From Acidobacteriota bacterium (GTDB lineage: Bacteria > Acidobacteriota > UBA6911), in contig JAFGAO010000045.1 in the NCBI GenBank assembly GCA_016933615.1, positions 1 to 39,992 on the forward strand: a stretch of DNA of 39,992 nucleotides, given 5' to 3'. Numbering within the stretch: position 1 is the first letter of the stretch; every line of letters begins with the position of its first letter. Of the stretch, positions 1-7,769 are shown in pieces. A program made the translations under genes and the position numbers. The notes below the pieces were generated by a model that was not told where the DNA came from, did not search any database, and worked only from the letters and a program-made list of their open reading frames with translations.

Positions 1-25
1 CCGGTGGCGCAGGAAATAGGAAAAT

Positions 26-562
26 ATGGAGAGAAATGTTGAGATCAAAGCCCGCATAAGAAGCATCGAATCGATTTTTCCCAAAGCCGCCGGTATTGCC
101 GATGCGGGCCCGGAAGAAACGAACCAGGACGACACCTTTTTCTCCTGCGAAAGCGGGCGGCTGAAGCTCCGGGCCTTTTCGCCCGGTAGGGGTGAACTGA
201 TTTTCTATCACCGAGCCGATCGAAAAGGTCCTAAAGAGTCCTTCTACCTTGTTTCCCCCACGGCCGCACCGGATGCTTTGCGCGAGTGCCTGTCGCTGGC
301 TTACGGGCAGGCCGGGCGCGTCCGGAAAAAGCGCACCCTGTTTCTTGCCGGGAGAACCCGCATCCACCTCGACCGGGTGCAAGGACTGGGCGATTTTCTT
401 GAGCTCGAAGTGATGCTCGAGGACGGGGAGCCTGCAGAGGCAGGCGAGGCTGTTGCGCAGGAGATTATGAAAGAGCTGGGCATCGGGCCGGATCAACTCA
501 TCGATGGCGCTTATGTGGATCTGCTGGCATCGGTAAAACCTGATAGCGGTAACTGTGATTAA
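26..562 (+). CDS. CYTH-domain protein, class IV adenylate cyclase / triphosphatase-like
   Basis: This 178-residue protein looks like a CYTH (CyaB/thiamine-triphosphatase) tunnel-fold protein. It opens with NVEIKAR, the form of the family's N-terminal ExExK strand seen in class IV cyclase-like members (N in place of the first E). A QDDTFF...GRLKLR stretch follows, matching the family's Q-x-DTYF and G-x-LKLR strands, and the later HLDRVQGLGDFLELEV matches the paired strand that ends in acidic metal ligands. The family hydrolyses or cyclises triphosphate substrates with Mg or Mn; the real substrate (ATP, inorganic triphosphate, thiamine triphosphate) cannot be told from sequence. It is cytoplasmic, with no signal or membrane segment. 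The ATG at 26 follows a purine-rich AGGAAATAGG. The stop is just upstream of the pirin gene, so the two may be co-transcribed. Confidence 0.8.
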   Translation: MERNVEIKARIRSIESIFPKAAGIADAGPEETNQDDTFFSCESGRLKLRAFSPGRGELIFYHRADRKGPKESFYLVSPTAAPDALRECLSLAYGQAGRVRKKRTLFLAGRTRIHLDRVQGLGDFLELEVMLEDGEPAEAGEAVAQEIMKELGIGPDQLIDGAYVDLLASVKPDSGNCD

Positions 563-600
563 GGAGGAGTGAAATACCTGAAACTCGAAAAATACGCAAG

Positions 601-1533
601 GTGTTCCGGGGCAAACCGACAATGGAAGGCGCCGGAGTGCATCTGAGAAGGGTTTTCGGATTTTCCGAAGTGCCCGCATTCGATCCTTTCCTTCTTTTCG
701 ACGATTTCCGTTCCGACACTCCGGAGCACTTCCTGAAAGGATTCCCCTGGCATCCCCACCGCGGGATCGAGACCATCACCTATGTTCTCAGGGGGAATGT
801 GGAGCACGGCGACAGTCTGGGCAACCGCGGAGTCATAGGTTCGGGGGACGTGCAGTGGATGACGGCCGGAAGCGGCATCGTCCACCAGGAAATTCCGAAA
901 GGGGACGCCGGCGGCAGAATGTACGGCTTCCAGCTCTGGGCCAACCTGCCCTCCGGGCAGAAAATGATGGACCCGCGCTATCGGGATGTGACCGCCGCGC
1001 AGATTCCCGAAGTGCGGCTGCCGAACGGGTCGACGGCCAGAATCATCGCGGGCGGAGTGGCGGGCGCGAAAGGGCCTGTCGGCGACATCGTCATCGACCC
1101 CGAATATATCGACGTCACGGTTCCCGCGAATTCGGAATTCACCCACCCCACAAAACCGGCGCACACGGTTTTCGCCTACGTGATCGACGGCAGGGGATAC
1201 TTCTGCCGGGAGAAGAATCCTTTCACCTACGAGGTGGAAGGGGAAAACTACTTCGACCTCAAGCGTGATCCGTTTGTCGATGACGGTTCGCTGGTGCTTT
1301 TCGACGATGGCGAGGAGATCGCGGTTTTCACGGAGGATCGTCCCGTAAGGTTCCTCCTGATATCCGGCAAACCCATCGGCGAGCCCGTCGCCTGGCAAGG
1401 CCCCATCGTGATGAACACACGCGAAGAGCTGCAGCTCGCCTTCAAGGAATACAGGGAAGGAACGTTCATCAAATACAAGAAGGAACGAACCCAGAATTCA
1501 CGGAGAATTCGGCGTCATTTCATTAAGACTTAA
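601..1533 (+). CDS. Pirin family protein
   Basis: Bicupin pirin. The N-terminal cupin carries HPHRGIETITYVL, then a GSGDVQWMTAGSGIVHQE block. From the GTG at 601, the likely iron ligands are H51, H53, H95 and E97, matching the four ligands of human pirin and E. coli YhhW. The second cupin runs through roughly residues 170-285. Pirins are cytoplasmic iron proteins, some with quercetin 2,3-dioxygenase activity and others acting as redox-sensing partners; the role here is unknown. The start is odd. Family-like sequence (ETRKIRKVFRGKPT) reads in frame upstream of 601, and a strong AAGGAGG lies at 561-567, but no ATG, GTG or TTG occurs in that frame there; only an ATA at 574 is well spaced. GTG 601 is therefore a conservative start and the true protein may be about nine residues longer. 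The C-terminal tail is basic and not family-typical. Confidence 0.9.
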   Translation: MFRGKPTMEGAGVHLRRVFGFSEVPAFDPFLLFDDFRSDTPEHFLKGFPWHPHRGIETITYVLRGNVEHGDSLGNRGVIGSGDVQWMTAGSGIVHQEIPKGDAGGRMYGFQLWANLPSGQKMMDPRYRDVTAAQIPEVRLPNGSTARIIAGGVAGAKGPVGDIVIDPEYIDVTVPANSEFTHPTKPAHTVFAYVIDGRGYFCREKNPFTYEVEGENYFDLKRDPFVDDGSLVLFDDGEEIAVFTEDRPVRFLLISGKPIGEPVAWQGPIVMNTREELQLAFKEYREGTFIKYKKERTQNSRRIRRHFIKT

Positions 1534-1623
1534 CACGCAGCGGTTAATCTTCCTGCTTACTTAACAAATACCTTTTTGTTTGTTTCGATGCGTGCGTTCC
1601 GGGCGGGAAAATTGGCCCGGCTC

Positions 1624-1649
1624 TTGCCGGATCGATTCGCGATCGGCAA
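1624..1649 (+). terminator. Probable terminator hairpin after pirin
   Basis: TTGCC plus GATCG pair with CGATC plus GGCAA, ten pairs interrupted by one bulged G at 1629, with a five-base loop. The hairpin is followed by a T-rich tail (TCCTTTATTGTTTTT). It lies 90 nt after the pirin stop and would end that transcript. The tail is not a pure T run, so confidence is moderate. Confidence 0.55.
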
Positions 1650-1677
1650 ATCCTTTATTGTTTTTGGAGATCAATTT

Positions 1678-1857
1678 ATGAAAGGAAACAGCTCAAAATC
1701 CAGGGAATGGGGAAGTCTTTTTGCCGGTTTTCGACCTGAGTCCCGGGGTGTCTCAAATAAAAAAGCCAGAAGGAATCCCTGGCGCCTGCTGGGATTCGCA
1801 TTTGTCGCCGGATCGCCGGTTCTGCCTGCAGTCCCTCATCTTTTGCCCAATTTTTGA
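1678..1857 (+). CDS. Small ORF, doubtful, 59 aa
   Basis: An ATG eight bases after GGAGA opens a 59-residue reading frame. The product is basic in the middle (NKKARRNPWR) and has a short hydrophobic C-terminal stretch rich in Leu, Pro and Val. I recognise no family. The supporting signs are the plausible ribosome binding site and the position between a terminator-like hairpin and the next gene. Against it: short length, a DNA inverted repeat inside it, and no motif. It could equally be non-coding leader of the EamA gene, whose TTG start follows 15 nt later. Confidence 0.2.
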   Translation: MKGNSSKSREWGSLFAGFRPESRGVSNKKARRNPWRLLGFAFVAGSPVLPAVPHLLPNF

Positions 1858-1872
1858 GAGCGTACCGGCTGA

Positions 1873-2751
1873 TTGAAATTATCTCCAGTGACCGGATTTC
1901 AGAAAATAATACTGGCCACGATATTATTCTCGCTCAATCCTTCCGTTTTCCGGCTGATTGAACTGGATTCGCTGACCATGCTCTGGGCCGTGAACCTGGT
2001 GGCGGTCCTGTGCCTGGCTGCAATGCAGCCGCGGAGAAAGCTTGCCGGGATCGTTCGAATGCGGAGCAGGGCCGGTGCGCTGCTGATTCTGGCGGCTGCG
2101 TTTACGGTCAACAACCTTCTCTATATTTCCGCAATAAAAATAACGACCGTGGCGAATTCGGTTCTGACCCACTACAGCGCCCCGGTCTTCCTGTTCTTTT
2201 TCAGCTTCATTTTCATCCGGGAAAAAATCATCCGCTCCTCGTTCGCGGCGCTGCTGCTTTCCCTGTGCGGCCTGACGCTGATTCTGTCGCGGAATGAGTT
2301 GAGCTTTTCGAACAGGGATTTCCTCGGCCTGATGCTCGGGACCGGGTCGGCCCTGTTCTTTGCCCTGGAGATTCTGTTCAAGAAAATTCTTATCGGGCAT
2401 TTCAGGGCCGATTTCATCGTTCCGGCCTATCTCGCGATCTCGGTCGGTATTCTCGCCCCGTTTGTTTCATTGGAAGGACTTTTAAGCCTGGATCCCGCCG
2501 ATGCCTGCCTGCTGCTGCTGTCCGGGATTGTCGGGTCCGCGCTGGGAATCACCCTTTTCACGTCCGGCCTCCGCGACGTGCAGGCAAACCGCGCCGGCGT
2601 GGTGAGCTATCTCGAGCCGCTGGGAGCCATTGTATGGAGCGCCCTGATCCTGGCGGAATTTCCTGCGGTAGCGACGCTGGCCGGCGGAGGTTTCATTTTG
2701 GCCGGCACGTACCTGGTGTGCGTCCGGGACCTGAAACCGGTGCGGAAATAA
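1873..2751 (+). CDS. EamA-family (DMT superfamily) transporter
   Basis: This 292-residue, strongly hydrophobic protein shows about ten membrane segments in two repeats of five, the usual size and plan of EamA/RhaT-type drug/metabolite transporters. The first repeat ends around residue 135 (SFAALLLSLCGLTLILS) and the second closes with a segment containing SYLEPLGAIVWSALIL, where the Pro-Gly pair in a late helix (LEP followed by G) is a typical EamA signature. Such proteins export or import small metabolites across the inner membrane; the substrate cannot be inferred. The chosen start is TTG at 1873, preceded by GAGAG, because it gives the full first helix; the next ATG (1978) would cut that helix away. 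It stands alone, with no clear functional link to its neighbours. Confidence 0.8.
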   Translation: MKLSPVTGFQKIILATILFSLNPSVFRLIELDSLTMLWAVNLVAVLCLAAMQPRRKLAGIVRMRSRAGALLILAAAFTVNNLLYISAIKITTVANSVLTHYSAPVFLFFFSFIFIREKIIRSSFAALLLSLCGLTLILSRNELSFSNRDFLGLMLGTGSALFFALEILFKKILIGHFRADFIVPAYLAISVGILAPFVSLEGLLSLDPADACLLLLSGIVGSALGITLFTSGLRDVQANRAGVVSYLEPLGAIVWSALILAEFPAVATLAGGGFILAGTYLVCVRDLKPVRK

Positions 2752-2797
2752 CTGTTTTCTTCTTGATTTTCACCTTTTCTTCACCTATTTTGTACTC

Positions 2798-3604
2798 ATG
2801 ATCACCGTAGGGACAAGCGGATTCCAGTACCGCGATTGGGCGTCGGTGTTTTATCCCGGAAGCCTCGATCCGAAACTGCGGCTGCGCTATTACAGCCGCC
2901 GGTTCGGATGCTGCGAGCTGGGAGCCACGGTCTACCGGATACCGGAAGCCATTATGATTCAGGAACTTGTCGAGGAAACCGGCGGGGACTTCCAGTTCGT
3001 TTTCCGGGCACCTTTCCGCCTGGCGGAAGAGCATCCGGACAACCCGGAACTGGCCCGGAGGTTTGCGGCGGCGCTGTGGCCGGTGAAGGCGGCCGGGCGG
3101 CTGGCGGGCGCGCTCCTGCAGTTTCCGCCCGGGTTCGGATTCATGCGCGACAACTTCGACCGGTTGTGCCGGGTCCGGGATCTCATCGAGGGCATTGCGC
3201 TGATCGCGGAATTCGGCTGCCCCGACTGGCTGTCTCCCCGGGCGGCGAAGCACATGGCGGCCGAACGGATTGCGCTCGCGTGCGTGGACGGCGGAGAGCG
3301 CCTGGCAGAGAAGACTTTTTTCTGCGCGACCGCCGAACCGGCATACGTCCGCTTCCAGGGGAGAAACAGCTCCCGGTGGGTGAAGGGGGACGGGTCGGCC
3401 CGGCACGATTACCTGTACAGCCGGGTGGAGCTTGCGGCCGCCGTTGCGGCAATCCGCCGCCTGGAGCAGCAGTGCGAACGGGTGCTCGTGTTTTTCGGCA
3501 ACCACTGGCGCGGGCAGGCCGTCGTCAACGCCCGCATGCTCCTCGAAGAACTCTCCGGTGCTTTGAACGGGGAACGGGAAACCGGCAACGGGAAACGGAA
3601 GTAA
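2798..3604 (+). CDS. DUF72 (YecE-like) protein, first gene of DNA-polymerase cassette
   Basis: 268 residues. The start MITVGTSGFQYRDW and FYPGSL match the DUF72 TIM-barrel family, as do the later HDYLYS and FFGNHWRGQAVVNARML segments. The function of DUF72 is not established. Several positions I remember as conserved are changed: the family's EIN-x-TFYR reads ELGATVYR, EFRHPSW reads EFGCPDW, and RLHGR reads RFQGR, so the Asn, Arg and two His residues of the presumed pocket are missing. The last codons run almost into the next gene (2 nt gap), which strongly suggests co-translation with the Y-family polymerase-like protein and DnaE2. In known mutasome operons this position is held by ImuA or a SulA-like partner, so a non-enzymatic partner role is a reasonable guess, but only a guess. 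Confidence 0.85.
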   Translation: MITVGTSGFQYRDWASVFYPGSLDPKLRLRYYSRRFGCCELGATVYRIPEAIMIQELVEETGGDFQFVFRAPFRLAEEHPDNPELARRFAAALWPVKAAGRLAGALLQFPPGFGFMRDNFDRLCRVRDLIEGIALIAEFGCPDWLSPRAAKHMAAERIALACVDGGERLAEKTFFCATAEPAYVRFQGRNSSRWVKGDGSARHDYLYSRVELAAAVAAIRRLEQQCERVLVFFGNHWRGQAVVNARMLLEELSGALNGERETGNGKRK

Positions 3605-3606
3605 AA

Positions 3607-4764
3607 ATGGAACGAGAGATCATTTATATGACGGTAGCCAATTTCCCCGTGGCGGTGGAGCGGGTGGTGCATCCCGCACTGCGCGGGCGGCCGGTTGTCG
3701 TGGCGCACCGGGATGCGGCCCGCTCCGTTGTGGCGTCAGTGTCCGCCGAGGCCCGGACGGAAGGCATTTGCCCGGGAATGGCGCTTTCCAGGGCGATGCG
3801 CTTTTGCCGCGGCATGATCGTTCTGCCCCCGGACGAGATGCTGTACGCCCGGGCCTCCCGCGCGATCTTCCGGGTTCTGGCCGGCTTCTCGCCCCTGCTC
3901 GAGCCTTCGGGGCACGGCCACGCCTACCTGGATATTACCGGAACCGGCCGGCTGTTCGGGCCTCCGCGGGATACGGCCTGGAGAGCGCAGAAGGAGATCC
4001 GGCGTCAGCTCCGCCTGGACGCTTCGCTCGGAGTGGCCTCCAACAAGCTGGTCAGCCGGATCGCATCCGAGGTTATCCAGCCCGACGGGCTGCGGGATGT
4101 TCCCCACGGGGACGAACCTTTTTTCCTGTCCCCGCTGCCGGTGCGCCTGCTTCCGGGCGTCGGACCCAAAACGGAGGAACAGCTCGCGGATCTGAATCTG
4201 CGCATCATTCGCGACGTCGCGGCGATGAGGATGGAACACCTCGCGCTGGCGTTCGGGCGCTTCGGGTTTGCGCTCCACCAGCACGCGCGCGGAATCGACC
4301 GGACGCCCGTGTATCCGATGCTCGCCGTTCCCTCCGTTGAAGAGGCGGAAGCGCTGCCGGAAGACAGCAACGATGCGGATCTTCTGAAACGCGTTCTGCG
4401 CGCAATCTGCGAACGCGCCGCCCTGCGCTTGCGCGAGCAGAGGCAGCGCGCCGGGCGGATGGAGCTGTGCGTGCAGTATGCGGACCACCGGGAGGGAGTC
4501 CGGAAGGTGAAGATTGCGCCCCCGCTGCAGTCGTCGGCGATTCTTTACACGCGCGCCCTGGCCTTGATGGACCGGGTGCTGCAGCGGCGCACGCGCGTGC
4601 GCCGCGTTTGCCTGCGGCTGGAGGACTTTTCGGCGGCATCGGTCCAGATGGAGCTTTTTGCCGGTCCGGCGCCCGAGCGCTGCACAAGGCTGGAGCTGGC
4701 TCTCGACACCCTGCGTCACCGCTACGGCGAAAAAGCGGTTGTTCATGTATGTTTGTCCATCTGA
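3607..4764 (+). CDS. imuB: ImuB-like, catalytically inactive Y-family DNA polymerase
   Basis: 385 residues with Y-family architecture: palm and fingers (1-170), helix-hairpin-helix thumb (about 175-235, with LLPGVGPKTEEQLADL), and little finger (about 245-345). All three catalytic carboxylates are gone. The usual IDMDAF strand reads MTVANF (T9, A11), and SIDEAYLD reads GHGHAYLD (G104, H105). The fold-defining LRGRPVVV and SNKLVSRIASE are kept. QMELF at 347-351 fits the beta-clamp-binding consensus. Loss of the active site with a retained clamp motif is the hallmark of ImuB, the scaffold that brings DnaE2 (ImuC) to the clamp during mutagenic lesion bypass. It is shorter than mycobacterial ImuB and has no long C-terminal extension. 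The ATG at 3607 is chosen over a far longer upstream frame that shadows the DUF72 gene. It overlaps dnaE2 by 16 nt. Confidence 0.85.
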   Translation: MEREIIYMTVANFPVAVERVVHPALRGRPVVVAHRDAARSVVASVSAEARTEGICPGMALSRAMRFCRGMIVLPPDEMLYARASRAIFRVLAGFSPLLEPSGHGHAYLDITGTGRLFGPPRDTAWRAQKEIRRQLRLDASLGVASNKLVSRIASEVIQPDGLRDVPHGDEPFFLSPLPVRLLPGVGPKTEEQLADLNLRIIRDVAAMRMEHLALAFGRFGFALHQHARGIDRTPVYPMLAVPSVEEAEALPEDSNDADLLKRVLRAICERAALRLREQRQRAGRMELCVQYADHREGVRKVKIAPPLQSSAILYTRALALMDRVLQRRTRVRRVCLRLEDFSAASVQMELFAGPAPERCTRLELALDTLRHRYGEKAVVHVCLSI

Positions 4765-7727
4765 ATGTGCACTCCAACTACTCGTTCTGCCGCGGAGCCT
4801 CCAAAATAGAAGACCTGGTCGACGCGGCCCTGGCCCGCGGCATGCCGGCGATGGCCCTGACCGATATCAACGGCGTTTACGGGCTGGTCTGGTTTCTGCA
4901 GTACGCGCGGGAGCGCGGCCTGCGGCCGATAGTGGGGTCGGAATTGAAAACGGAGACGGAGCGCGCCGTTCTGCTGGCGCGCAACCGGCAGGGGTACGAG
5001 ACTCTCTGCCGCATCATCTCCCGCCGCCTGTCCGAGGAGGGTTTCCGCCTGAGCGACGCCCTGATGCAGGACCGCGAGCACCTGGTTGTCATGAGCGACC
5101 GGGTGCCGTTGCTGCGGGCTCTCGGCCGCGGCAACGGGACGTCCGGGCTGTATGTCGAGTTGAACGATCCGGGGGCGGAGCCCCCTCTGATGGATTTCTC
5201 GCGACGCAGCGGGGTCCCGCCCGTGGCTACCAACGACGTGTACTTTGCCGACCCTTGCGGGTTTTCGCTGCACCGGCTGCTGCGCGCGATCGACCTGAAC
5301 ACGTCTCTGTCCCGGGTCCCGCCGGAGGAACTGGCGGGCGAGGACCGCTGGCTGAAAACCGCACGGGATATGGCGCGCCGGTATCCCCATGTTCCCGGGG
5401 CCCTGGAAAATACGGAGCGCATCGCGGCCGAATGCTCGGCGGATCTGGATATCGGCCGTCTCGTGTTTCCCTCTTACGATCCCCCGGATGGTGCGGACGC
5501 CTTCGAATACCTGCGGGAGGAGTGCTACCGGGGCGCCGAATGGCGCTACGGCGAGCTTTCCGATTCCGTGCTCAAACGGCTGGGGCACGAGCTCGGGATC
5601 ATCAAAGACAAAGGCTTCGCCACCTATTTCCTGGTCGTGCGGGATATCGTCCGGCAGTCCGGCCGCACCTGCGGCCGCGGGTCGGCGGCCGCGAGCCTGG
5701 TTTCGTACTGCCTCGGGATCACGCACGTGGAGCCGATCACGCACAATCTTTTCTTCGAGCGCTTTCTCAACGAGGGGCGAAGCGATCCTCCCGACATCGA
5801 CATCGATTTTCCGTGGGACGAACGCGATCGCGTGTTCGACTACGTTTTCCAGAAATACGGTTCTTGCCGGGCCGCCATGATTTCCAATCACGTGGGATTC
5901 GGCGCGAGGGCCGCCGTGCGGGAAGTGGCCAAGGTCTACGGCCTTCCGGAGCGGGAAATCAACGCAGTGACCGGGCGCATGGGATACTTCTGGCGGGTAG
6001 GCCAACTGGAGGATTCCATACGGAACCACCCGGTGTACAAGGACATGGACCTGAAGCCTCCCTGGCCCGAGATTGTGCGCCTGGCCGTGAAGCTCGAAGG
6101 CTACCCCCGGCATCTGTCCGTGCACTGCGGCGGCATTGTCGTGGTCCCCGATCGGATCGACCGGTATGTCCCGGTGGAGCCCGCCCCGAAAGGGGTTCCC
6201 ATCGTCCAGTGGGAGAAGGACCAGGCGGAGGATGCCGGCCTGATCAAGATCGATCTTCTCGGGAACCGGTCCCTGGCCGTGATCCGGGATGCCTTGGCGG
6301 CGATCAGGGAAAATTGCGGGACGGACATCGATTATGAGCGGTGGGATCCGACGCGGGATGCGAAAACCCGGGATTTCATGCGTCGGGGGGACACCATGGG
6401 CGTGTTCTACGTGGAGTCCCCCTCGATGCGGCAGCTGCAGAAGAAGTGCGGCACGGGCGATTTCGATCACCTGGTGATCCACAGCTCGATCATCCGCCCC
6501 GCGGCCAACCGCTACATCCGCGAGTACGTGCGGCGCCTGCGGGGCGGTGCCTACGACCCGCTGCATCCCATTCTCGACGAGGTGCTGCGCGAAACCTACG
6601 GCATCATGGTCTACCAGGAGGACGTCTCTAAAATCGCCATGGCCATGTCAGGATTCAGCGCGGCGGATGCCGACCTTCTGCGCAAGATCATCTCGAAAAA
6701 GCGCGCGGCCCGGAAGCTGGAGGATTACAGGGAGCGGTTCCATGCCGGCGCCGCGGCGCGGGGCGTGTCGCGCGACGTGGCGGAAAAAGTCTGGGACATG
6801 ATCATGAGTTTTTCGGGGTACTCGTTCTGCAAGCCGCATTCCGCTTCCTACGCCCTGGTCTCCTACAAGTCCTGCTGGCTGCGGGCGCATTACCCGGCCG
6901 AGTTCATGGCGGCGGTGCTGACCAACCGGGGCGGATACTATTCGGCCTTCGCCTATGTTTCCGAGGCGCGCCGGATGGGGCTGCAAGTTTTGATGCCGGA
7001 TGTGAATTCGAGCCGAAGGGAGTATCGGGGCAGGGGGAAAAAGATCCGGGTGGGGTTGATGCAGCTGAAGGGGCTGCGGGAAAAGGCGCTGCGGGCGGTC
7101 GTTGAGGAACGCCGGAACGGCCCGTACGCATCGTTCGAGGATTTCCTCCGCCGCGTGCCGCTCGACCCGGCGGATGCGAAGATACTGGTCAAGACGGGTG
7201 CGTGCGACAGTATTTCCGGCGGCGCCACGCGGCCGGAAATGATCTGGACGGCCCTGGCCCTGCATGAACGGCGCGCCGCGCGGCGTCCGGCCGTCCGCAC
7301 ACTGTTTCAGGATATGGATCCCGTCGTCCCGCCGCGGGTGCCACGCTACAGCGCCCGGACGGTCCTGGAGCATGAGATCGAGACCCTGGATTTTCTGATC
7401 AGCCGGCACCCGCTGTCGCTGTATGCCGAACCGCTTTCAAGGCTGAAATACGTGAGAGGGGCGGACCTTTATAAATATGTCGGCCGCCGGGTGACGGCCG
7501 TGGGCTGGTGGGTGACCGGGAAAGCTGTCACAACCCGGCAGGAGGAGCCGATGGAGTTCATCAGCTTCGAGGATACGACCGCGCTGTACGAAACCACTTT
7601 CTTCCCGGAGGCCTACGCGCGTTTCTGCCACATGATGGGCCGTTGCCGCCCCTACGTGCTCACCGGCCTGGTCGAGGAGGACTTCGGGGCCGTCAGCCTG
7701 ACCGTCGATTCCGTCCGTTTCTTATGA
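4749..7727 (+). CDS. dnaE2: Error-prone DNA polymerase III alpha subunit, DnaE2/ImuC type
   Basis: 992 residues. The order is N-terminal PHP domain (HLNVHSNYSFCRGAS, 3-18), C-family polymerase core, tandem helix-hairpin-helix (about 800-830), and a terminal OB fold (VTAVGWWVTGK onward). It is shorter than replicative DnaE (about 1,160) and ends at the OB fold, as DnaE2 proteins do. The polymerase is intact: PPDIDIDF gives D351 and D353, and KIDLLG gives D502. The PHP TDH motif reads TDI, so the proofreading-type metal site is probably inactive. I see no good clamp motif, which fits a polymerase that borrows the clamp contact of ImuB. The ATG at 4749 is set inside the imuB 3' end, giving translational coupling. 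Its expected role is lesion-bypass synthesis after DNA damage. I found no LexA-like dyad upstream of the cassette. Confidence 0.88.
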   Translation: MFVHLNVHSNYSFCRGASKIEDLVDAALARGMPAMALTDINGVYGLVWFLQYARERGLRPIVGSELKTETERAVLLARNRQGYETLCRIISRRLSEEGFRLSDALMQDREHLVVMSDRVPLLRALGRGNGTSGLYVELNDPGAEPPLMDFSRRSGVPPVATNDVYFADPCGFSLHRLLRAIDLNTSLSRVPPEELAGEDRWLKTARDMARRYPHVPGALENTERIAAECSADLDIGRLVFPSYDPPDGADAFEYLREECYRGAEWRYGELSDSVLKRLGHELGIIKDKGFATYFLVVRDIVRQSGRTCGRGSAAASLVSYCLGITHVEPITHNLFFERFLNEGRSDPPDIDIDFPWDERDRVFDYVFQKYGSCRAAMISNHVGFGARAAVREVAKVYGLPEREINAVTGRMGYFWRVGQLEDSIRNHPVYKDMDLKPPWPEIVRLAVKLEGYPRHLSVHCGGIVVVPDRIDRYVPVEPAPKGVPIVQWEKDQAEDAGLIKIDLLGNRSLAVIRDALAAIRENCGTDIDYERWDPTRDAKTRDFMRRGDTMGVFYVESPSMRQLQKKCGTGDFDHLVIHSSIIRPAANRYIREYVRRLRGGAYDPLHPILDEVLRETYGIMVYQEDVSKIAMAMSGFSAADADLLRKIISKKRAARKLEDYRERFHAGAAARGVSRDVAEKVWDMIMSFSGYSFCKPHSASYALVSYKSCWLRAHYPAEFMAAVLTNRGGYYSAFAYVSEARRMGLQVLMPDVNSSRREYRGRGKKIRVGLMQLKGLREKALRAVVEERRNGPYASFEDFLRRVPLDPADAKILVKTGACDSISGGATRPEMIWTALALHERRAARRPAVRTLFQDMDPVVPPRVPRYSARTVLEHEIETLDFLISRHPLSLYAEPLSRLKYVRGADLYKYVGRRVTAVGWWVTGKAVTTRQEEPMEFISFEDTTALYETTFFPEAYARFCHMMGRCRPYVLTGLVEEDFGAVSLTVDSVRFL

Positions 7728-7732
7728 AAATA

Positions 7733-7761
7733 TTGACACTGTTCATATTTGTACATAGTAT
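7733..7761 (+). promoter_or_regulatory. Sigma70-type promoter of the perR-like gene
   Basis: TTGACA at 7733-7738, a 17-nt spacer, and TAGTAT at 7756-7761. It begins five bases after the dnaE2 stop. The predicted transcription start (about 7768) lies next to the ATG at 7770, so the mRNA would be leaderless or nearly so. The spacer holds an imperfect dyad, TGTTC...GTACA, that could be an autoregulatory operator. Confidence 0.65.
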
Positions 7762-7769
7762 CAATCTCG

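Larger units (their letters stand above)
1534..1872. other. 339-nt gap between pirin and EamA genes
   Basis: This gap holds a terminator-like hairpin (1624-1649), a weakly supported 59-codon ORF (1678-1857), and a 7-bp inverted repeat GAATCCC/GGGATTC (1773-1779 and 1791-1797) inside that ORF. I see no tRNA, no insertion-sequence ends and no convincing -35/-10 pair. Confidence 0.5.

Noticed and set aside
2752-2797. LexA-type operator before the DUF72-imuB-dnaE2 cassette
   Set aside because: Neither a CTGT-N8-ACAG nor a GAAC-N4-GTTC dyad is present in the 46-nt gap. A taxon-specific motif cannot be excluded.
4743-6566. 607-codon open frame opposite dnaE2
   Set aside because: The plus strand has all polymerase motifs; the antisense frame is a codon-bias shadow.
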